Below the pieces are notes generated by a model. That model was given only the letters and a program-made list of their open reading frames with translations, did not search any database and was not told the origin of the DNA. A stretch of 64,000 nucleotides of DNA from Bradyrhizobium sp. Ec3.3 (lineage in GTDB: Bacteria; Pseudomonadota; Alphaproteobacteria; Rhizobiales; Xanthobacteraceae): NCBI RefSeq assembly GCF_000472925.1, contig NZ_AXAS01000006.1, positions 186,001-250,000 on the forward strand. Reading direction: 5' to 3'. Positions 36,516 through 46,214 of the stretch are shown here, piece after piece (the first letter of the stretch is position 1; the number at the start of each line of letters is the position of its first letter). The translations under genes and the position numbers were made by a program.

Positions 36516-37885
36516 GCACGATCGCGATCTTCGGCAGCTACGCATTGACGCGCAAGGACGGCGCGCAGCATGTCTTGCGCGACCATTGGGTGCTGGTCGA
36601 GGGCAAGACGATCGCCGCGGTTACGCGTGACAAGCCGCGCGCCGATCGGGTCTATGACAAGCCCGGCCGCCTCATCCTGCCGGGGCTGTTGAATCTGCAC
36701 AACCACTGTTTCAGCGAGGCCGTGGCGCGCAGCCACACCGAAGACGGCAACGGCCGCCGCAACAACCAGAGCATCGTCTACACGGTGCTGCTGCCGCTGA
36801 CCAAGCGCGGCGCCGATCTGTTGTCGCCGGAAGAACGCCTCGCGGTGGCGCGGCTCGGCATCCTCCAGCTCCTGAAGGGCGGCGCCACCACCGTGATGGA
36901 GCCATTCCGCAATTCGATCCCGGAGATGTTCGACGCCGCCGAGGAAATGGGCATCCGCTTCTACGGCGCGCCCTACCTCTTCTCTACCTCCGACGCCAAG
37001 GCAGGCCCCGACGGCGTGGTCAGCTATGCCGGCGATGACGGCGTGGCTGATATGGCAACCTGGGACGCGCTGTACCAGCGCTGGAATGGCCGCGGTGAGG
37101 GGCGCATCGGCCTTGCGATGAGCCCGCACGCGACAGATACGTGTGGGCCCGATCTGCTCAAGGCGTGCGCGGCGCGAGCGCGTGAGCTTGATGTCCCCAT
37201 CACGACGCATCTGGCGCAGAGCCGCGCCGAGGTCGAGACCATCGGCAAGCGCTACGGCGGCCGCACGCCGGCGGAATATCTGGATTGGCTTGGCATTCTT
37301 GCGCCGGACCTGCTCGCCGCGCACTGCATCGCCAGCACCGATGACGATCTGAAGCTGATGGCCGCGCGCGGCGCGACCGTGCTGAACTGCCCGCGCGTGT
37401 TCGCGCGTGCCGGCGTGACTGCGGCATTCAGCCGCTTCGCCGGCCATGGCGTCCGCACTGTGGTCGGCACCGACGGCTACAACATGGACCTGCTCGGCGA
37501 GCTCAATGCCGCCTCGCTCATCTCCAAGACGTCGTCGCAGCGCGCCGATGTCGCGAATTCCCCCGAGCTAATCGAGTCGATCACCGCAACCGCCGCCGAC
37601 ATCATCAAGCGGCCCGATCTCGGCCGGATCGCGCCGGGGGCGACCGCCGATCTCACCGTCGTCGATCTGACCCACCCGCATTTGCAGCCGCTGTTCGATG
37701 TCAGGCGCGCATTGGTCGCACTCGCCAACCGCGCCAATATCGACCAGGTCATGGTCGACGGCCGCGTGCTCATCGATGCCGGCCGTCTCGTTCATGGCAA
37801 TGAAGCCGCGATCACGTCGCAAGGCGCGGCTGCGATCGGGAAAATCTGGGATCTGCCGGAAGCGCAGGCCGCCTTCAACGGCTGA
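36512..37885 (+). CDS. Amidohydrolase, AtzA/TrzN-like deaminase group
   Basis: A 457-residue TIM-barrel hydrolase. Metal motifs: LNLHNHCFSEAVARS near residue 62, VPITTHLAQSRAEVET near 230, LAAHCIASTDDD near 269 and TVVGTDGYNMDLLGEL near 325. The group covers deaminases and dechlorinases on nitrogen heterocycles (guanine, 5-methylthioadenosine, s-triazines). It is coupled to the family-5 binding protein by a four-base overlap, which suggests that the imported compound is its substrate or precursor. Confidence 0.85.
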   Translation: MSTIAIFGSYALTRKDGAQHVLRDHWVLVEGKTIAAVTRDKPRADRVYDKPGRLILPGLLNLHNHCFSEAVARSHTEDGNGRRNNQSIVYTVLLPLTKRGADLLSPEERLAVARLGILQLLKGGATTVMEPFRNSIPEMFDAAEEMGIRFYGAPYLFSTSDAKAGPDGVVSYAGDDGVADMATWDALYQRWNGRGEGRIGLAMSPHATDTCGPDLLKACAARARELDVPITTHLAQSRAEVETIGKRYGGRTPAEYLDWLGILAPDLLAAHCIASTDDDLKLMAARGATVLNCPRVFARAGVTAAFSRFAGHGVRTVVGTDGYNMDLLGELNAASLISKTSSQRADVANSPELIESITATAADIIKRPDLGRIAPGATADLTVVDLTHPHLQPLFDVRRALVALANRANIDQVMVDGRVLIDAGRLVHGNEAAITSQGAAAIGKIWDLPEAQAAFNG

Positions 37886-38017
37886 GCTGCTCGCATCCTT
37901 AGCTATTGCATAGGTGCCCGGCAAAATCGTGGAGCGCGTTGCCATCGGTGGAGTCGATGGCATACAAATTGCTCAACGCTTGAACCCAACCTGTCGATCA
38001 GCACGGAGACATCTGGA

Positions 38018-40102
38018 ATGCGTGAGGGAGCCGAAGTGCGGCTTGCCGTCGATATCGGAGGAACGTTCACCGATATCGTGCTGGATGTGGGACAGGAGCG
38101 CAAGACGCGCAAGGTGCTGACGACCCCGACACGCCCCGAGCAGGCGGTGCTCGACGGCATCCGTCTCATTCTCACCGACGCGCATGCGCATATCAGCGAT
38201 ATCGACGTCTTCATTCATGGCACGACGCTGGCGACCAACGCCATCATCGAGCGCCGCGGCGCGAGGACCGCGCTGATCGCGACCGAAGGCTTTCGCGACG
38301 TGCTCGATATCGGCACTGAGAGCCGCTATGATCAATATGATCTCACCATCGACAAGCCGAAGCCGCTGGCGCCACGTTCCCTGCGCTTCACCGTCCCCGA
38401 GCGCGTCGATGCGCATGGCGCGGTGCGGCTACCGCTGGACGAGGCCGCGGTGCGCGCGCTGGTGCCGAAATTGCGTGCGCTGAATGTCGAAAGCATCGCC
38501 ATCGCTTTCCTGCACTCTTACGCCAATCCCGAGCATGAGCGGCGAACGGCCGCGATCCTCGAGCAGGAGATACCCGGCATCTCCGTGACGATGTCTTCGG
38601 CGGTGTGCCCCGAAATCCGCGAGTATGAGCGCACCTCGACCGCTGTCGCCAATGCCTATGTGCAGCCTTTGATCGACGGCTATCTCGCGCGCATGGCAGA
38701 GGCGCTGGCGGTCGAGCAGTTCCGCGGCGCGATCTATCTCGTGACTTCCGGCGGTGGTGTCACCTCGATCGAGACGGCGCGGCGCTTTCCGGTACGCCTC
38801 GTCGAATCCGGTCCCGCGGGCGGCGCGATCTTCGCGGCGCAGATCGCGGCGCGGCTCGGCGAAAGCAAGGTGCTCTCCTTTGACATGGGCGGCACCACGG
38901 CAAAAATCTGCCTGATCGAGAAGTTTCAGCCGGAGACCTCGCGCGTGTTTGAGGTCGATCGCGCCGCGCGCTTTTTGAAGGGTTCGGGCCTGCCAGTGCG
39001 CATTCCCGTGATCGAGATGGTGGAGATCGGCGCCGGCGGCGGCTCGATCGCGCGGATCGATGCCATGAAGCGCGTCACCGTCGGTCCCGAGAGTGCGTCG
39101 TCTGAGCCTGGCCCGGCCTGCTATGGCCGCGGCGGCACGCGGCCTGCGGTGACCGATGCGGACGTCGCGCTCGGCATGATCGATCCCGACGCCTTTGCCG
39201 GCGGCACGATCAAGCTCGATCCGGAGTTGTCGAAGGCGGCATTGCTGCACGATGTCGGTGAGGCGCTGGGCCTGTCGGCGGAGAATGCCGCCTACGCGGT
39301 GCACGAGGTCGTCTGCGAGAACATGGCGAGCGCGGCGCGCGTGCACGCGGTCGAGCGCGGCGCGGTGGTCGGCCAGCATACCCTAATCGCCTTCGGCGGC
39401 GCCGCGCCGCTGCATGCGGCGCGCGTTGCCGAGAAGATCGGCGTCTCCCGGGTGATCGTCCCGTCCAACGCCGGTGTCGGGTCGGCCGTCGGGTTTCTGG
39501 CTGCGCCCATCGCCTATGAGCTGGTGCGCAGCCGCCACGTCCGGCTCGACGAATTCGATACCGCAGCGGTCTCGGATCTCCTGCAGGAGATGGCGACCGA
39601 GGCGCGGGCGCTGGTCGAGCCCGGCGCTGCCGGCGCGCCGGTGCGCGAGCGCCGCGCCGCCTTTATGCGCTATGTCGGCCAGGGCCATGAGATCGCGGTC
39701 GAGCTGCCGAATCGGCCGCTGACCGCGGCCGATCTCGCTGGCTTGCGAAAATCCTTCGAGACCGATTATGCCGCGATGTTCGAGCGACCGATTCCGGGCG
39801 CTGCGATCGAGGTGCTGAGCTGGTCGGTGCTTGCGACCACCGAGCCGCGCAATCCGCCGGTCGTCGATGCCGTCGCGCGCAAGCCGGCCGGCAAGGCATC
39901 CGGCAGCCGAAAGTTCTTCGATGGAAGGGCCGGGTGCCTGGTCGAAATCCCCCTGTACCGCCGCGAGGACATGGTGCCGGGCGCGACCATCGCCGGCCCT
40001 GCCGTGATCGCGGAAGATGAGACCTCGACTTTCGTTTCGACCAGTTTTGACGCCCACATCGACGGTGCCGGCAGCATCGTCATGGAACGGAAGGCGGCGT
40101 GA
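38018..40102 (+). CDS. hyuA: Hydantoinase/oxoprolinase family protein, HyuA subunit
   Basis: A 694-residue ATP-dependent hydrolase subunit. The N-terminal ATPase-like start RLAVDIGGTFTDIVLDVG, then FIHGTTLATNAIIERRGART near residue 68, VTSGGGVTSIETARRFPVR near 245 and LSFDMGGTTAKICLIE near 287. With HyuB it opens hydantoin-type rings (N-methylhydantoin, 5-oxoproline) or carboxylates ketones (acetone carboxylase relatives). CGGAGA precedes the start. It overlaps hyuB by four bases. Confidence 0.92.
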   Translation: MREGAEVRLAVDIGGTFTDIVLDVGQERKTRKVLTTPTRPEQAVLDGIRLILTDAHAHISDIDVFIHGTTLATNAIIERRGARTALIATEGFRDVLDIGTESRYDQYDLTIDKPKPLAPRSLRFTVPERVDAHGAVRLPLDEAAVRALVPKLRALNVESIAIAFLHSYANPEHERRTAAILEQEIPGISVTMSSAVCPEIREYERTSTAVANAYVQPLIDGYLARMAEALAVEQFRGAIYLVTSGGGVTSIETARRFPVRLVESGPAGGAIFAAQIAARLGESKVLSFDMGGTTAKICLIEKFQPETSRVFEVDRAARFLKGSGLPVRIPVIEMVEIGAGGGSIARIDAMKRVTVGPESASSEPGPACYGRGGTRPAVTDADVALGMIDPDAFAGGTIKLDPELSKAALLHDVGEALGLSAENAAYAVHEVVCENMASAARVHAVERGAVVGQHTLIAFGGAAPLHAARVAEKIGVSRVIVPSNAGVGSAVGFLAAPIAYELVRSRHVRLDEFDTAAVSDLLQEMATEARALVEPGAAGAPVRERRAAFMRYVGQGHEIAVELPNRPLTAADLAGLRKSFETDYAAMFERPIPGAAIEVLSWSVLATTEPRNPPVVDAVARKPAGKASGSRKFFDGRAGCLVEIPLYRREDMVPGATIAGPAVIAEDETSTFVSTSFDAHIDGAGSIVMERKAA

Positions 40103-41769
40103 CCATGAATAGCGCAAGCACAAGCCTGATCGATCTTCAGATCATGTGGCACCGGTTGATCGCGGTGGTCGAGGAGCAGGCGCAGGTGCTGCTCCGCACC
40201 GCCTTCAGCCCGATCGTGCGCGAATGCGGCGATCTCTCCGCCGGCGTGTTCGACCTCAGGGGGCGCATGCTGGCGCAGGCCGTGACGGGCACGCCGGGTC
40301 ACGTCAACTCGATGGCGGAATCGGTCAAGCACTTCATCGGGCATTTTCCGCTGGAGACGATGAAGGAGGGGGACGCCTACATCACCAACGATCCCTGGAT
40401 GGGAACCGGCCATCTCAACGATTTCGTCGTCACCACGTCCTGCTTCAAGAACGGCAAGCTGGTCGCGCTATTCTCCTGCACCAGCCATCTCATGGACATC
40501 GGCGGCATCGGCTTCGGGCCTGACGCCACCGACGTCTTCATGGAGGGGCTCTACATCCCCATGCTGAAGCTGATCGATCAGGGCGTCGTCAACGAGACGC
40601 TGATGGCGATGATCCGCACCAACACGCGGCTGCCGATCGACACCGAGGGCGACACCTATTCGCTGGCCGGCTGCAACGACGTCGGCTGCGAGCGCCTGGT
40701 CGCGATGATGACCGAGTTCGGCATCGACACGCTCGATGAGCTCGGCGACTACATCTGTGACCGTTCGCGCGAGGCCGTGCTCGCCGAGATCGCGAAGCTG
40801 CCGAAGGGAAGCTGGCGCAACACTATGATCGTCGACGGCTATGATGCGCCGGTGACGCTATCGGCAATGCTGACGATCTCGGAGAAAGGCATTCACGTCG
40901 ATTTCACCGGCACTTCGCCGGCCTCGAAGTTCGGCATTAACGTGCCGCTCTCCTACACCACCGCGTACACCGTGTTCGGCCTTGGCTGCGTCGTCGCCTC
41001 GGAGATTCCCAACAATGCCGGCTCGCTCTCTCCGCTGACGGTGTCGGCGCCATCAGGTGCGATCCTCAATGCGCCAAAACCTGCGCCGGTGGCTTCGCGC
41101 CACATCATCGGCCAGATGCTGCCGGACGTCGTGTTCGGCTGCCTGCGCCAGATCATCCCCGAGCGCGTGCCGGCCGAAGGCACCTCGTGCCTGTGGAATC
41201 TCAACGTGCGCGGACAGATGCGTTCCGGCGCCGGGGGCAATTACGGGTTCTCGATGGCGGTGACCAGCAATGGCGGCACCGGCGCGCGCTTTGCCAAGGA
41301 CGGGCTGTCGGCGACCGCCTATCCGAGCGGCGTGCGCGGCACGCCGGTCGAGATCGCGGAGACGCAGACGCCGCTGATCTTCTGGCGCAAGGAGCTGCGC
41401 CCGGATTCCGGCGGCGCGGGGCGAACCCGCGGCGGTCTGGGCCAGATCATCGAGGTCGGCAGCGGCGTCGATGCGCCCTTCGACATCCTGGCGGCGTTCG
41501 ATCGCATCGATCATCCACCACGCGGCCGCGATGGTGGCCGTGACGGCGAGGCCGGCTATGTCGGGCTGAAGTCCGGCAAGAAAATGCGCGGCAAAGGCTT
41601 TCAGCAGGTACCGCCCGAAGATCGCCTCGTCGTGATGACGCCGGGCGGCGCCGGGATCGGCGATCCCCGGGAACGCGAACGGACCAGCGTGCAGGAGGAC
41701 GTCGAGAGCGGGCTGGTGTCGTCAAAGAACGCGGCTGCGATCTACGGACTCGACGACGTCACGTCGTGA
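40099..41769 (+). CDS. hyuB: Hydantoinase B/oxoprolinase family protein, HyuB subunit
   Basis: A 556-residue partner of HyuA. Motifs: FSPIVRECGDLSAGVFD near residue 35, YITNDPWMGTGHLNDFVV near 94, and the metal-binding-type end with GGRDGEAGYVGLKSGKK. The start is GTG at 40099, overlapping hyuA (GTGA); an ATG six bases later is possible. It completes the ring-opening enzyme. The dctA gene converges on it nine bases later. Confidence 0.92.
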   Translation: MTMNSASTSLIDLQIMWHRLIAVVEEQAQVLLRTAFSPIVRECGDLSAGVFDLRGRMLAQAVTGTPGHVNSMAESVKHFIGHFPLETMKEGDAYITNDPWMGTGHLNDFVVTTSCFKNGKLVALFSCTSHLMDIGGIGFGPDATDVFMEGLYIPMLKLIDQGVVNETLMAMIRTNTRLPIDTEGDTYSLAGCNDVGCERLVAMMTEFGIDTLDELGDYICDRSREAVLAEIAKLPKGSWRNTMIVDGYDAPVTLSAMLTISEKGIHVDFTGTSPASKFGINVPLSYTTAYTVFGLGCVVASEIPNNAGSLSPLTVSAPSGAILNAPKPAPVASRHIIGQMLPDVVFGCLRQIIPERVPAEGTSCLWNLNVRGQMRSGAGGNYGFSMAVTSNGGTGARFAKDGLSATAYPSGVRGTPVEIAETQTPLIFWRKELRPDSGGAGRTRGGLGQIIEVGSGVDAPFDILAAFDRIDHPPRGRDGGRDGEAGYVGLKSGKKMRGKGFQQVPPEDRLVVMTPGGAGIGDPRERERTSVQEDVESGLVSSKNAAAIYGLDDVTS

Positions 41770-41777
41770 TCTGAGTC

Positions 41778-43106
41778 TCAGGACCCGCCACCCGGCTCCA
41801 GCGCCTCGCCGATCGCGAGCGGATGCGCCATGGTCTCGTGCAGCGCGGTGCGATCGAGCTCGCCCTCTGACATGCTGATCACGACGCAGGCGACGCCGTT
41901 GCCGATCAGATTGGTGAGCGCGCGGCACTCGCTCATGAACTTGTCGATGCCGACCAGGATCGCGATCGACTGGACCGGGATGTCGGGCACGATGGAGAGC
42001 GTCGCCGCCAACGTGATGAAGCCGGCACCGGTCACGCCCGAGGCGCCCTTGGATGTGATCATGGCGATGCCGAGAATGCCGAGCTCCTGCCAGATCGTGA
42101 GGTTGGTGTTGGTCGCCTGGGCCAGGAACAGCGTCGCCAGCGTCATGTAGATGTTGGTGCCGTCGAGGTTGAAGCTGTAGCCGGTCGGAATGACGAGGCC
42201 GACCACGGAGCGCGAAGCGCCGAGATGCTCCATCTTCTCGATCATCTGCGGCAGCACCGTTTCCGATGACGAGGTGCCGAGCACGATCAAGAGCTCGTCC
42301 TTGATGTAGGCGATGAAACGCAGGATCGAGAAGCCTGCGACCCGCGCGATCGCGCCGAGCACGATCAGCACGAACAGGATGCTGGTGAGATAGAACGTGC
42401 CGATCAGCGCGACGAGGTTGAGCAGCGAGCCAAGGCCATAGGCGCCGACGGTGAAGGCCATCGCGCCGAATGCGCCGATCGGTGCGACGCGCACGACGAT
42501 GCGGATAATGCCGAAGAACATCTTTGCGGCCTTGTCGACGGCGTCGACGATCGGCTCGCCGGCCTTGCCGAGGAAGGCGATGGAGAATCCTGACAGGATC
42601 GAGATCAGCAGCACCTGGAGGATGTCGCCGCGCGCGATCGCGCCGATATAGCTGTCCGGGATGATCGCCATCAGGTGGGCGACGATGCCCTCTTCCTTGG
42701 CCTTGGTGACGTAGGTCGCCACCGACTTCGGATCGATCGTGGAGGGATCGATGTTGAAGCCGTGCCCGGGCTGGAGCACCTCGCCGACGAGCAGGCCGAC
42801 CGCGAGCGCCACCGTCGAGACCGTCTCGAAATAGACCAGCGCCTTCAGCCCGACCCGGCCGACCCGCTTGAGGTCGCCCATCGAGGAGATGCCATGCACC
42901 ACGGTGCAGAAGATCACCGGCGCGATCATCATCTTGATCAGCGCGATGAAGCCGTCACCCAGCGGCTTCAGCTCCTTGCCGAGGTCGGGATTGAAATAGC
43001 CGACCAGGATCCCGAGCGCGATCGCGATCAGCACCTGGACGTAGAGGATCTTGTACCAGGGTTGATGATGACGATGGACGGCGGGAGGAATCGCGACTGA
43101 CGTCAT
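41778..43106 (-). CDS. dctA: C4-dicarboxylate transport protein DctA
   Basis: A 442-residue sodium- or proton-driven symporter of the DAACS family for succinate, fumarate and malate. Signature regions: [21 protein letters not shown] near residue 280 (re-entrant loop 1) and [21 protein letters not shown] near 312, then [19 protein letters not shown] near 358. Eight or more hydrophobic helices are visible. It runs opposite to hyuAB and is divergent from a sirtuin gene. It may be unrelated to the hydantoin run, or may take up its organic-acid product. Confidence 0.92.
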   Translation of the reverse strand: MTSVAIPPAVHRHHQPWYKILYVQVLIAIALGILVGYFNPDLGKELKPLGDGFIALIKMMIAPVIFCTVVHGISSMGDLKRVGRVGLKALVYFETVSTVALAVGLLVGEVLQPGHGFNIDPSTIDPKSVATYVTKAKEEGIVAHLMAIIPDSYIGAIARGDILQVLLISILSGFSIAFLGKAGEPIVDAVDKAAKMFFGIIRIVVRVAPIGAFGAMAFTVGAYGLGSLLNLVALIGTFYLTSILFVLIVLGAIARVAGFSILRFIAYIKDELLIVLGTSSSETVLPQMIEKMEHLGASRSVVGLVIPTGYSFNLDGTNIYMTLATLFLAQATNTNLTIWQELGILGIAMITSKGASGVTGAGFITLAATLSIVPDIPVQSIAILVGIDKFMSECRALTNLIGNGVACVVISMSEGELDRTALHETMAHPLAIGEALEPGGGS

Positions 43107-43266
43107 GGAGTGCCCCGGATTGCATTGCAGGTCGGTGCCTTTTCATCATGGGCCGTCCGGGGCAGGGCCGACAATCACAATTTCGTCGGCGCGCGAGCCG
43201 CAGCGCAGCATCGTCATGCGCTCCTCCATCTGGCAAAGCCGATCGAAGCAGACTACATCCTCAGCC

Positions 43267-44073
43267 ATGGCAAAACGTCCGCTCGAAGATTTCGTCGCCC
43301 GGCACCAGCGTCTCTTCGTTCTGACCGGGGCAGGCTGTAGCACCAATTCCGGCATTCCCGATTATCGCGACAACCAGGGCAACTGGAAACGAACCCAGCC
43401 GGTCAACTACCAGGCCTTCATGGGTGATCCGCGCACGCGGCAGCGATACTGGGCGCGCAGCCTGATCGGCTGGCGGCGGTTCGGCCAGGCCATGCCCAAC
43501 GACGCGCATCATGCGCTGGCTCGCCTCGAGGCGAACGGGCAGTGCGAGATGCTGCTGACTCAGAACGTCGACCGGCTGCATCAGTCGGCGGGCCACCGGC
43601 AAGTGATCGATCTGCACGGCCGGCTCGATCTCGTTCGCTGCATGGGCTGTGGCGAGAAGACGCCGCGCGACGGATTTCAGCGCTCCCTCGGTCGTGCGAA
43701 TCCCGCCTGGCTCTCACTCGATGCCGCGGATGCGCCCGATGGCGATGCCGATCTCGAACATGAGGATTTTTTCTCGTTCGACGTGCCGGCCTGCCAAACC
43801 TGCGGTGGCATCCTCAAGCCCGATGTCGTGTTCTTCGGCGAGAGCGTGCCGCGCGATGTCGTTGCCTCAGCGCAAGAACATCTGGAGCAGGCCGACGCCA
43901 TGCTGATCGTCGGCTCATCGCTGATGGTCTATTCCGGCTTCCGCTTCGTGCAGATGGCGGCACGCAAGAGCATTCCGATTGCCGCCGTCAATCTCGGACG
44001 CACCCGCGCGGACGATCTGTTGACGCTGAAGGTCGAGGAGCGCTGCGAAGCTGCGCTCGCCTTCCTGCTGTGA
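43267..44073 (+). CDS. Sir2-family NAD-dependent deacylase (class II, SIRT4-like)
   Basis: A 268-residue sirtuin. The NAD fold has LFVLTGAGCSTNSGIPDYRD near residue 16, the catalytic TQNVDRLHQSAGHRQVIDLHG near 98 (His), two zinc cysteine pairs (RCMGCGE near 124 and CQTCGGILKPDVVFFGE near 175) and IVGSSLMVYSGFRF near 216. It removes acyl groups from protein lysines using NAD. Met at 43267 gives the standard N terminus; the frame is open upstream but crosses the dctA promoter. Confidence 0.92.
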   Translation: MAKRPLEDFVARHQRLFVLTGAGCSTNSGIPDYRDNQGNWKRTQPVNYQAFMGDPRTRQRYWARSLIGWRRFGQAMPNDAHHALARLEANGQCEMLLTQNVDRLHQSAGHRQVIDLHGRLDLVRCMGCGEKTPRDGFQRSLGRANPAWLSLDAADAPDGDADLEHEDFFSFDVPACQTCGGILKPDVVFFGESVPRDVVASAQEHLEQADAMLIVGSSLMVYSGFRFVQMAARKSIPIAAVNLGRTRADDLLTLKVEERCEAALAFLL

Positions 44074-44398
44074 GCCGGCGCGAGCAAGCTGCCGCCCGCT
44101 GTGGGATTTGTTGACGCTGAAATAGTCAGCGCCACTGACATTCGTGTTCTGCGCGTATTCCCTGATTGCACTCCGCGCGATCCGGCGTACTCTATGCCCG
44201 CGAGCGGGAGCAACAGCAGCCAATCAAACAGACCGGACCTCCTTGGGCGATGGGCGCCGAGAGAGACGGAAAGCTGTCGCCGACACACCTTTAGGAACCA
44301 AGGAGACGAACCGACACTTGACCGGGCTGCAAGCGTCCGTCGCAGAGACGTTCTGCCAAACACACTGTCAAGAAACACACAAGCGGGAGGAACTGCAC
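44074..44398 (+). promoter_or_regulatory. Leader and promoter region of the PQQ dehydrogenase operon
   Basis: 325 bases without a convincing gene. It holds an inverted repeat CGCTGA-AATAG-TCAGCG at 44115-44131, a possible operator, and GGGAGG at 44385-44390 as the ribosome site. Frames through it stay open but show no family text. Confidence 0.4.
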
Positions 44399-46114
44399 AT
44401 GAAGAATTGGTGGTGCTATTCTGGTCTGCCTCTTGTCGTTGGTGCGACACTCATGGTGTCGCCGGCCTTGGCCCAAACCGTGGACACTGCGCGCATCGAC
44501 GCTGGCGGCCAGAACGACTGGCTGACCTATCACGGCTCCTACAAGTCCTATCACTACAGCCCGCTCGCGCAGATCAATGCGGGCAATGTCGGCAATCTGG
44601 GCGTTGCCTGGATCCACATTCCCGGACGGTCGACTCGCGGCCTGCAATCCATGCCACTCGTGGCCGATGGCGTGCTCTATTACTCGGGTTCCTACAGCAG
44701 GGTGTTTGCGCTGAACGGCGCGACCGGCGAGGTGATGTGGAACTTCTTTCCCGAGCTCGATGAGGCGCTCATCAGCAGGCAGACCCATTCTCCTTACAAT
44801 CGCGGCGTCGCGCTCGGCGAGGGCAAGGTCTTCGTCGGCACGATGGACGGCCGCCTGTTCGGGCTGGATGCGAAGACGGGCAAGGTTCTCTGGGAAACCA
44901 AGCTGATCGACTCGCAGAAGCTGACGGTCGGCTTCACCGGTGCGCCGCTTTATGCGAAAGGCACCGTGATCATCGGCGCGCAAGGTGGCGAGTGGCCGGG
45001 CCGCGGCCCGATCTTCGCCGTCGATGCCACCACAGGCAAAAAGAAATGGGAATTCCTGACGGTTGCCGGCACCGATGAAGCCATGAAGACATGGGGAAAT
45101 GATTCGTGGCGTACTGGCGGGGGTGGCGGCTGGATGCCGGGCACCTACGACTCCGAGACCAACACCATCCTCTGGGGCACCGCAAACCCGGCTCCGCTCT
45201 ACGACTGGTCGGGCAAGGATTACAAGACGCAAGGTGCGCGTCCCGGCGACAATCTCTACACGAGCTCAGTGATCGGTCTGGACATCGATACCGGAAAGCT
45301 GAAATTCTATCATCAGGAGCTGCCGCACGACGGTTGGGACTTTGACAGCGCCGTCGGTGAATTCGTCATGCTCGATCGCGACGGCCAGAAGCTGGTGGTG
45401 CATCCGAACAAGAGCGGCTACATCTTTGTCTACGATCGCAATCTCGGTTTGAAGAACGTCTGGCGGATTACCGAGAACAGCAATTTCGTCAAGAACATCG
45501 ACCCAAAGACCGGCGAACTGATCGGTCGGCGTGACTTTGCAGCGGGAAAGGTTGATGAGCCACTGTGCCCGCACATCTCCGGCGGCGTCAGCTTCAATGC
45601 TGGCTCCTACAATCCGAAGACGGGCCTCTACTACAAGCTCGGCCAGGAATGGTGCATGACCCTCGAGGTCATGAAGACGACACCGGTGACTGCCCCGCAA
45701 GTACAGCTCAATATCGGGGCCGATTTCAAGATTGCGCCTCCTCCAAGCGGGGAGATCTATGGTCATCTCGACGCGCGCGATCCGGTGACTGGCGCCAAGA
45801 AGTGGGAGGTCCGTTTCCCCGAGCCGCCGCTTGCGAGCGTCCTGTCGACCGGAGGCAATCTGGTGTTCGTGCCCGACTCGCGCGGTACCATTCATGCCTA
45901 CGATGCCGAAAGCGGGACCGAGCTGTGGAATCACTCTGACGGCACCGGCCATCAGGGAGGAATCATCAGCTACTCCGCCGGCGGTAAGCAGTATATCGCG
46001 GTGACCGCGGGCTTTGGCGGCATGGCGTCGGATGATTATGCGCCGACCTTCGGCGGCGTTTACAAGAGCATGCCGCGCGATGACGGCGCGCTCGTCGTTT
46101 ACAGCCTGAAATAG
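44399..46114 (+). CDS. PQQ-dependent alcohol dehydrogenase, methanol/ethanol family
   Basis: A 571-residue periplasmic quinoprotein with a signal peptide (MKNWWCYSGLPLVVGATLMV to ALAQ). It is an eight-bladed propeller with repeated W motifs (AVDATTGKKKWEF, LDAKTGKVLWET). Metal and PQQ ligands: Glu in GAQGGEWPGRG, Asn in GTANPAP, Asp295 in GLDIDTG. Asp297 two residues later is the extra ligand typical of lanthanide-type enzymes (XoxF, ExaF, PedH). The adjacent-cysteine ring usual before NRG is absent: Thr129-His130 precede SPYNRG. It likely oxidises an alcohol and passes electrons to the cytochrome c encoded next. Substrate and metal are inferred. Confidence 0.9.
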   Translation: MKNWWCYSGLPLVVGATLMVSPALAQTVDTARIDAGGQNDWLTYHGSYKSYHYSPLAQINAGNVGNLGVAWIHIPGRSTRGLQSMPLVADGVLYYSGSYSRVFALNGATGEVMWNFFPELDEALISRQTHSPYNRGVALGEGKVFVGTMDGRLFGLDAKTGKVLWETKLIDSQKLTVGFTGAPLYAKGTVIIGAQGGEWPGRGPIFAVDATTGKKKWEFLTVAGTDEAMKTWGNDSWRTGGGGGWMPGTYDSETNTILWGTANPAPLYDWSGKDYKTQGARPGDNLYTSSVIGLDIDTGKLKFYHQELPHDGWDFDSAVGEFVMLDRDGQKLVVHPNKSGYIFVYDRNLGLKNVWRITENSNFVKNIDPKTGELIGRRDFAAGKVDEPLCPHISGGVSFNAGSYNPKTGLYYKLGQEWCMTLEVMKTTPVTAPQVQLNIGADFKIAPPPSGEIYGHLDARDPVTGAKKWEVRFPEPPLASVLSTGGNLVFVPDSRGTIHAYDAESGTELWNHSDGTGHQGGIISYSAGGKQYIAVTAGFGGMASDDYAPTFGGVYKSMPRDDGALVVYSLK

Positions 46115-46132
46115 GTCTTTTCGGACGGTTGG

Positions 46133-46162
46133 ACGGGGAGCGGGCACAAGCCCGCTCCCCGT
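46133..46162 (+). terminator. Strong 13-bp hairpin between PQQ dehydrogenase and cytochrome c genes
   Basis: ACGGGGAGCGGGC, loop ACAA, GCCCGCTCCCCGT: a perfect stem. No T-run follows, and the ribosome site of the cytochrome gene comes 40 bases later. It probably stabilises the dehydrogenase message and lowers downstream expression rather than ending transcription fully. Confidence 0.7.
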
Positions 46163-46214
46163 GCGTTGGAACGGACAGAGGGGTAGATGGAACATAAAAA
46201 TGGAGTTCCGCTCC

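Noticed and set aside
44144..44398. N-terminal extension of the PQQ dehydrogenase by 85 codons
   Set aside because: The ATG at 44399 has GGGAGG before it and starts a proper signal peptide; the extension would bury that signal.
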